A stretch of 13,061 bases of DNA from Pleurotus ostreatus/Saccharomyces cerevisiae fusant. Taxonomy: Eukaryota > Opisthokonta. How positions within the stretch are numbered: position 1 is the first letter of the stretch; each line of letters starts with the position of its first letter. A program made the translations under genes and the position numbers. Below are positions 8,891-13,061 of the stretch, in pieces. The stretch covers positions 1 through 13,061 of the forward strand of contig JAMQCK010001011.1 in assembly GCA_024196135.1 (NCBI GenBank), in the 5' to 3' direction. The notes below the pieces were generated by a model. That model searched no databases and was not told where the DNA came from. It worked only from the letters and a program-made list of their open reading frames with translations.

Positions 8891-9145
8891 ATGCCTCTCG
8901 GACCCACCGCCCACAAGCTGCTGCCCTACCTGAACTTCACGATCGCCACCGCCGCCCTCTGCTTCCAGACGACGGTCCTCTACCCGTGGCACCACGAGCT
9001 CGACTCCGAGTTCAAGCGGCTGAAGGAGGAGCAGACGCGCATGCTGAAGGAGCTGCACGACGCGAAGCTCGAGCGCATCGCGCAGGTCGAGGCGAAGATT
9101 ATACAGATCGACCACAAGCTCCGCGGGATCGGCGTGAGGCCATGA
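8891..9145 (+). CDS. Small single-pass membrane protein with coiled coil, possibly mitochondrial
   Basis: An uninterrupted 84-codon frame. Residues 10-31 (LLPYLNFTIATAALCFQTTV and on) form one hydrophobic segment with a short, slightly basic N-terminus. LYPWHHELD follows, and residues 36-78 are a charged, Leu/Ile-spaced helix with coiled-coil character. This layout (N-terminal anchor plus soluble coiled coil) is common among small mitochondrial inner-membrane assembly or subunit proteins, but I do not recognise the family. Support for a real gene: the amphipathic pattern, absence of rare codons, a typical pyrimidine-rich leader and a good start context. An alternative 3' structure exists: GTGAGG at 9134 could be a phase-0 donor joined to the strong acceptor at 9271-9273. 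That would replace the last three residues with eleven ending at TAG 9307-9309. Function unknown. Confidence 0.75.
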   Translation: MPLGPTAHKLLPYLNFTIATAALCFQTTVLYPWHHELDSEFKRLKEEQTRMLKELHDAKLERIAQVEAKIIQIDHKLRGIGVRP

Positions 9146-9210
9146 GGAGGGGGGCGCCGGCGCGCGCGAGGGAGGCGCAGATCGCCTGCTGCACCGATAC
9201 TAGACTCTAG

Positions 9211-9273
9211 GTACGATGACTCAGATGGCTGGATCCGGTATGCTCGGTCTTGCTGACGCCTTTCTCTCGACAG
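9211..9273 (+). other. Candidate intron 3' of the small gene
   Basis: The sequence CTGACGCCTTTCTCTCGACAG at 9253-9273 is an excellent fungal intron end: branch site, pyrimidines, CAG. A GTACGA donor at 9211 would give a 63-nt intron lying wholly in the 3' UTR. A GTGAGG donor at 9134 would give a 140-nt intron that removes the first stop codon. The sequence cannot decide between them, and the acceptor could also be unused. Confidence 0.45.
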
Positions 9274-9332
9274 ACGGCGTCGAGCTCGAGTTCGCCTCGC
9301 TCCGCATAGCCCCGTCGTCCCCCCTTCCCTGT

Positions 9333-9433
9333 TACCCTACCCGGACCTATCGGACCAGCACTGTATCTATGCGCTGTACTTCACCGTCCCTGCGCTGTGC
9401 CCCACCGGCCCTGTGGTATACCCTACCCGGACC
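9333..9433 (+). repeat. Exact 15-bp direct repeat flanking a duplicated segment
   Basis: TACCCTACCCGGACC occurs at 9333-9347 and again, identical, at 9419-9433, 86 bp apart. The interval between the copies contains the 21-bp tandem duplication listed separately. Confidence 0.85.
9370..9411 (+). repeat. 21-bp imperfect tandem duplication
   Basis: Unit 1 (9370-9390) and unit 2 (9391-9411) both begin TGCGCTGT, share CACCG near the middle and end CCC. They match at 17 of 21 positions. The pair lies in the probable 3' UTR of the small gene. Confidence 0.8.
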
Positions 9434-10047
9434 GGCGCCAGCGTAGGGACACCGCCCACGCAGTGCTAGACAGCTGCACACTCGCTTTCGATCGTTCGTG
9501 TTATGTATGCGCTTTCTTCACACCTATAATTCTATTTCGCCGTGGTCGCGGCCGGAGAACTCACGCCCTGCGTAGCTCGGAGAAAATCGTTGGCTCTTTC
9601 GGCGCCTTGACCAAGTTGTCGTCGCCGTGAGGAAGCATCTTCCACCTGCTTCAGGTAGTTCCTGCCCATCGCAGTCGTATGCTGAGCATCTTGCCCAGGA
9701 GAGCAAGCCAGCCGTTCCTTCATTCATTTCGTGCGACTTTTTTCAAGTCACCCATGCGACATAGGACCCCTGTAGCAGTATACATATAATGGATGTCATC
9801 CATACCAACGCAAGCGCGATGTTTCCGTGGAGCACTGTTCAAACGCCAGCCCAGCGACTCTGATTTAGTGTGCTCAAGAACGAGATGGAGCTGATCGCTG
9901 CTCGTCTTCTCTTCTGTCTATACTTGCTACCAAGCAAGATGTAGGGTAGGGTTCGAAGATAAGTATACAAAATCTATCGAGGTGCATCTCCTCGAAAGCA
10001 AACAAGAAATCGCGCTCGCCCCCACTAGTCCATGCGAGGTTGCCCAC

Positions 10048-12836
10048 CTACCACTCGTCCTCATCGTCCTCCTCGCGCTCTTCATAATCGCTATCCCTCA
10101 CGCCCTCCTCCTGATAGATGAAGTGCGCATTGATGAATGGCCTGGTCTCATGTGGCTTCCTGCCCACCCAGCGCACGAACGAGCCCATCTCGTCGGGGAC
10201 GGACGTCCTGATGGCGCGCCGGGACAGGTTCGTCTGCATCATCTGGCCCAGCGTCCCGTCCGCCTGCCCCAGGCGCTCCAGACCGCGGTGGTATGCCCAC
10301 AAGGCCTCGCGGACTCTGCGAAGGGATGGGTGAATCAGCGAAATAGCCTCGATAGTATTCGGCAACTCACTCATCAATTCTCCGATCCACCATTTGCCAG
10401 TTCAGGACTCGATCCAATTGCCAGAGCACCGGCTGCATGCCGTACGCGTCGAACTGCGGCTCCAGCTCCGTCTCTACCTGACGCAGGACTGGGTTCGCGA
10501 GCCGGAGCCCATGGTCCTTGACTGCCTCCCCGATAACCCGCTCCGCGTACTCCTTGAACTTCGCGCCCAGGAAAAGAGGAATCTTGATGTCGTGCTCGGC
10601 GTCGAGGAGCGCGTTGGCGTTGTCCGCATAGGTGATGCGCGCGGCTTGGACGGCGCCTTGGCGTGATTGGTAGAGGTGCATGCCGAAGTTCTTGGTCTCT
10701 TTCTTGTTGAACTCGTCGATGGCCTGCTTGAAGTTGTCGAGGTTGAAGTTTTCGTCCCAGGTGTAGCTGCGGAACACTGGTGTCAACGTTCCGATGCACG
10801 AGACAAGTATCTCCTGGTACTCACGCAGGCGTGTCATCGTACGCGACGACCGCAAGGCCCTCACCGTACGTCTCGGCTGCCCAAAGATCCTCCTTGATGC
10901 TGTTAAATCGTCAGCACCATCGCGCCATTGCAACAAAGTGGCAGCTGAGCCAAAAACATCCACTCACACAACCTTCCCCCTCACCTCCTCCTCCCACAGC
11001 GCAACGTGCCGCATCAGTAAAGAGAAGCCCGTCAAACAGCTCCTCGTCAGCGGCTCGCTCGTTCGTTGCCCCCTGCTCTCCAACATCGCGTGCGTGAACA
11101 CCGGCTTGCTGGACTCCACCTGCTTGTACTTGCCCTTCGGCCAGTGGAACGGCCGGTTCTCGTACTTCACCTTGATGTAGTTGTCGAGGCACTCGCGCGT
11201 CCACTGGCGCGCGGCGTCGGCCATGTCCTGGAGGTTGTACGGCGGCGGGAGGAGCCGCTCGCCGCGCGCGTGGACGGCGGTGGCTTCTTTGTTGGCGTAG
11301 GTGGAGAGCGCGGCGAGGTAGGAGGGCAGGATGCGGAAGCCGAAGCCTTTGTTGGCGTATTTGAAGACTCTGAGGCTCGCGTTAGAACGGGAGACCTGAG
11401 TACGAGCGGGAGCTATACCTTTTGTCACGCGAAGCCTTGCGGTCGCCCAGATAATGACCTTCGATGAGATCCATCGTGAAGACGATGGTTCCAGCTGCGC
11501 GCACGTCAGCGACAGGACACGGCATGCAAATTGCCAGCTTACTCTCGATGGCCCGCACACACCGCGGCAGCATCCACACGTCCGTCCCATCGAATGCAAC
11601 GGCACAAATATCGAGATCAAAGTTCAGCAGCACCTCGCGCGGGCTCTCCACCAACTTGAGCACGATCTGTACCCTCCGCGTCGGGTAGTTCGAGTACAGG
11701 GTGACCGTCTGCGAGTTCCGCACCAGAAGGAAAGGGGCGCCCTCCGGCAGGTTGCGCTTCACCACCCCGGCTATGTGCGCGATCTTTGCGTTCGCGGCTT
11801 CGGGCCCGAGGCCGTGGATGTAGACGTCGATGTCGGAGGAGGCCCATTCCTCGCGGGTGTGAGGCGGGGCCTTTTTGGTTTGAGCTTTTGGTATATCGGG
11901 CGTCAGAAGGGCACCTAGGATGAGGCCGCCGGCGACGCAGATGTTGGTCCAGTCGAGGCCTTTGAAGAGGCCGCCGGTCATGGTGTCCCAGCGCTCGCGT
12001 ACGGCTGCTGAGTTTGGCTGCACATAGGCGGTGTCGCGGCGCTTGAGATCTAGGAAGGAGAAGCCTGGCAGCGCGTTGACGGGTTGCCGAGGGATCTCCA
12101 GGCCGACAATGTCACTCTTGACCTTTACTGGCTTGCTAGTAGGCAAAACGGTGGCTAAATCGTCTCCGTTGACCAGGCCGTACGTCCAGTCTTTGCCGGG
12201 ACTATCAACCTTCGCCTTGCGGGTCAAACTACGAAGGTAAATCTCGTTTTGTAGGATCCTGTGTGCGTCGTCAGAGCTGCGCGTGAGGGAGCAACGAGAA
12301 CTGAACATACCATTCGTCAAGGTCGGCCACAAGGTCGTCGCCCCCTTCGACGCGCGCCTTCTTCTTACCGCGACTCTCGCCCTCGTCGTCCTCATCCTCA
12401 TCTTTTCGCGCTAATCCCGCGCACCTCACCGCGTACGGCAGCTTCTTCCACGACCACACCTCCTTCAAATTCTTATGCCCCGCCCCCTTCACCGCCCCCA
12501 CAATGATCTCGGCATCCTTCTCCGGATTCCGCCCCAACCGCCCCTCCAGCTTCAGCTTGTCAAAGTCGACCCCAAACTTGGTGCCCAGGTTGTACGACAC
12601 CGCGTCGGCCTGCTTCTGCGCTGCCGCCCATTTCTCGAGCTGGTACTTGACGGTGGCGACACCGAGCCCGTCGAGGTTTTTGCGACCGGCTTTCTTCAGC
12701 GCCTCGCGCAGGTCGTGCTCCGCAGCAGTCGCGATGACGGGGCGGCGGTCTCCGCCAGGAGAGGAGTAAAGGGGCTCTGCTACGGTTAGTCAAAAAGATA
12801 CTGAGAAGAGGACGGGTTAGCACCTCTGATGCTCAT
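10048..12836 (-). CDS. Uncharacterised 804-residue fungal protein with NLS-like and possible nucleotidyltransferase-like regions
   Basis: Minus-strand exons: 12836-12824, 12779-12311, 12258-11543, 11494-11419, 11369-10968, 10899-10825, 10766-10371, 10315-10048. They join to 2415 nt. Introns are 44, 52, 48, 49, 68, 58 and 55 nt, all GT-AG. Residues 1-130 form a charged region of unknown type. An acidic run and a basic KKKARVE stretch (131-149) look like a nuclear localisation signal. Residues 250-310 read TGGLFKGLDW, VAGGLILGALL and SSDIDVYIHGL. Residues 345-385 read VTLYSNYPTRRVQIVLKL and NFDLDICAVAFDG. From memory, this block recurs in many uncharacterised basidiomycete proteins, some annotated with ankyrin repeats, but no ankyrin repeat is visible here. 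The rest is mixed helix, with a very acidic C-terminal tail. Exon 2 contains no methionine, so the start must lie in an upstream exon. ATG 12836 with a 13-nt first exon joins in frame to give MSIRAEPLYSS. Function unknown. Confidence 0.85.
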
Positions 12837-13061
12837 CTCTGGGATAACAAGCTATGATGAGCGCGGAAGGCAAGAGACGAACGTGGGGGAGGTGTACGCA
12901 TCTGTCCGCAACGCGTCAAATATTCGAGCATGCGATGCGTCCCCTGCAGGGCATCCTACGTACCTGCCGTCACCCAAGCTTGCACGCACGGCCGTCAAGA
13001 TACACCCGCTCTCATTCTACACCTGACTACGTACACGATGTAGATAATTATGATACAACCC
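12837..13061 (-). promoter_or_regulatory. Upstream region of the minus-strand gene
   Basis: About 225 bp between the presumed start codon and the window edge, expected to hold the promoter and leader. Read on the minus strand, the sequence just before the ATG is rich in C and T (complement of GGGGGAGG at 12884-12891). Short palindromes are present, for example TACGTA at 12958-12963 and CCTGCAGG at 12942-12949. No divergent gene is visible before the edge. Confidence 0.4.

Larger units (their letters stand above)
9310..10047. other. Intergenic region between convergent genes
   Basis: About 740 bp between the small plus-strand gene and the minus-strand gene, presumably both 3' UTRs. It holds a local duplication cluster at 9333-9433 (separate entries) and no supportable coding region. 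The right-hand part, 9770-9990, is AT-richer with TATACATATAATGG-like runs suitable for 3'-end formation. Confidence 0.55.

Noticed and set aside
9949..9960. GGGTTCGAAGAT as a tRNA B box
   Set aside because: No matching A box, acceptor stem or anticodon arm can be folded around it on either strand.
11454..11918. Plus-strand frame of 154 codons
   Set aside because: It lies antisense to exons 3 and 4 of the minus-strand gene, whose protein reading continues across seven in-frame introns; the plus frame is a shadow.

Overview
The window looks like nuclear DNA of a filamentous basidiomycete fungus, probably an agaricomycete. It is GC-rich, and the coding sequences are cut by many very short GT-AG introns. 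I reconstructed 22 introns, most of them 44-59 nt, many with CTRAY-type branch sites (CTGAC, CTAAC, CTAAT) just before the acceptor. The proteins resemble fungal families, and I see no bacterial or viral hallmark.

Layout, left to right. Positions 1-865 hold no supportable gene, only the promoter side of the first gene. At 866-1834 (+) is a three-exon holocytochrome c synthase (cytochrome c heme lyase, CYC3) with three N-terminal CPIDH heme-regulatory motifs. A 1.56 kb non-coding gap follows. At 3393-4978 (+) is the five-exon TIM44, the membrane-side scaffold of the mitochondrial import motor. Only 254 bp later, at 5233-7794 (+), is a ten-exon PIF1-family DNA helicase with all major helicase motifs and a lineage-looking 8-residue tandem repeat in its C-terminal half. 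After about 1.1 kb of non-coding DNA, a small gene at 8891-9145 (+) encodes a membrane-anchored coiled-coil protein of about 84 residues. The window ends with an eight-exon gene on the minus strand (12836 down to 10048), convergent with the small gene. It encodes an uncharacterised protein of about 804 residues with a putative nuclear localisation signal and a region that faintly resembles a nucleotidyltransferase core.

Three of the five genes act in mitochondria or plausibly do: heme attachment to cytochrome c, presequence import, and PIF1 helicase (nuclear and mitochondrial DNA in yeast). They lie consecutively on one strand. The small membrane protein could be a fourth but has no proven location. 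There is no operon logic in a fungus, so the grouping may be chance or conserved synteny.

No mobile element, CRISPR array, rRNA or convincing tRNA was found. The unusual points are the repeat-rich 3' half of the PIF1 gene (coding repeat, two repeat-bearing introns, a 3' direct repeat), the possible nucleotidyltransferase-like core of the minus-strand protein, its 13-nt first coding exon with a tandem acceptor, and an alternative 3' end of the small gene. All exon joins come from reading frame, splice-site and family-pattern reasoning alone; no transcript data were available.
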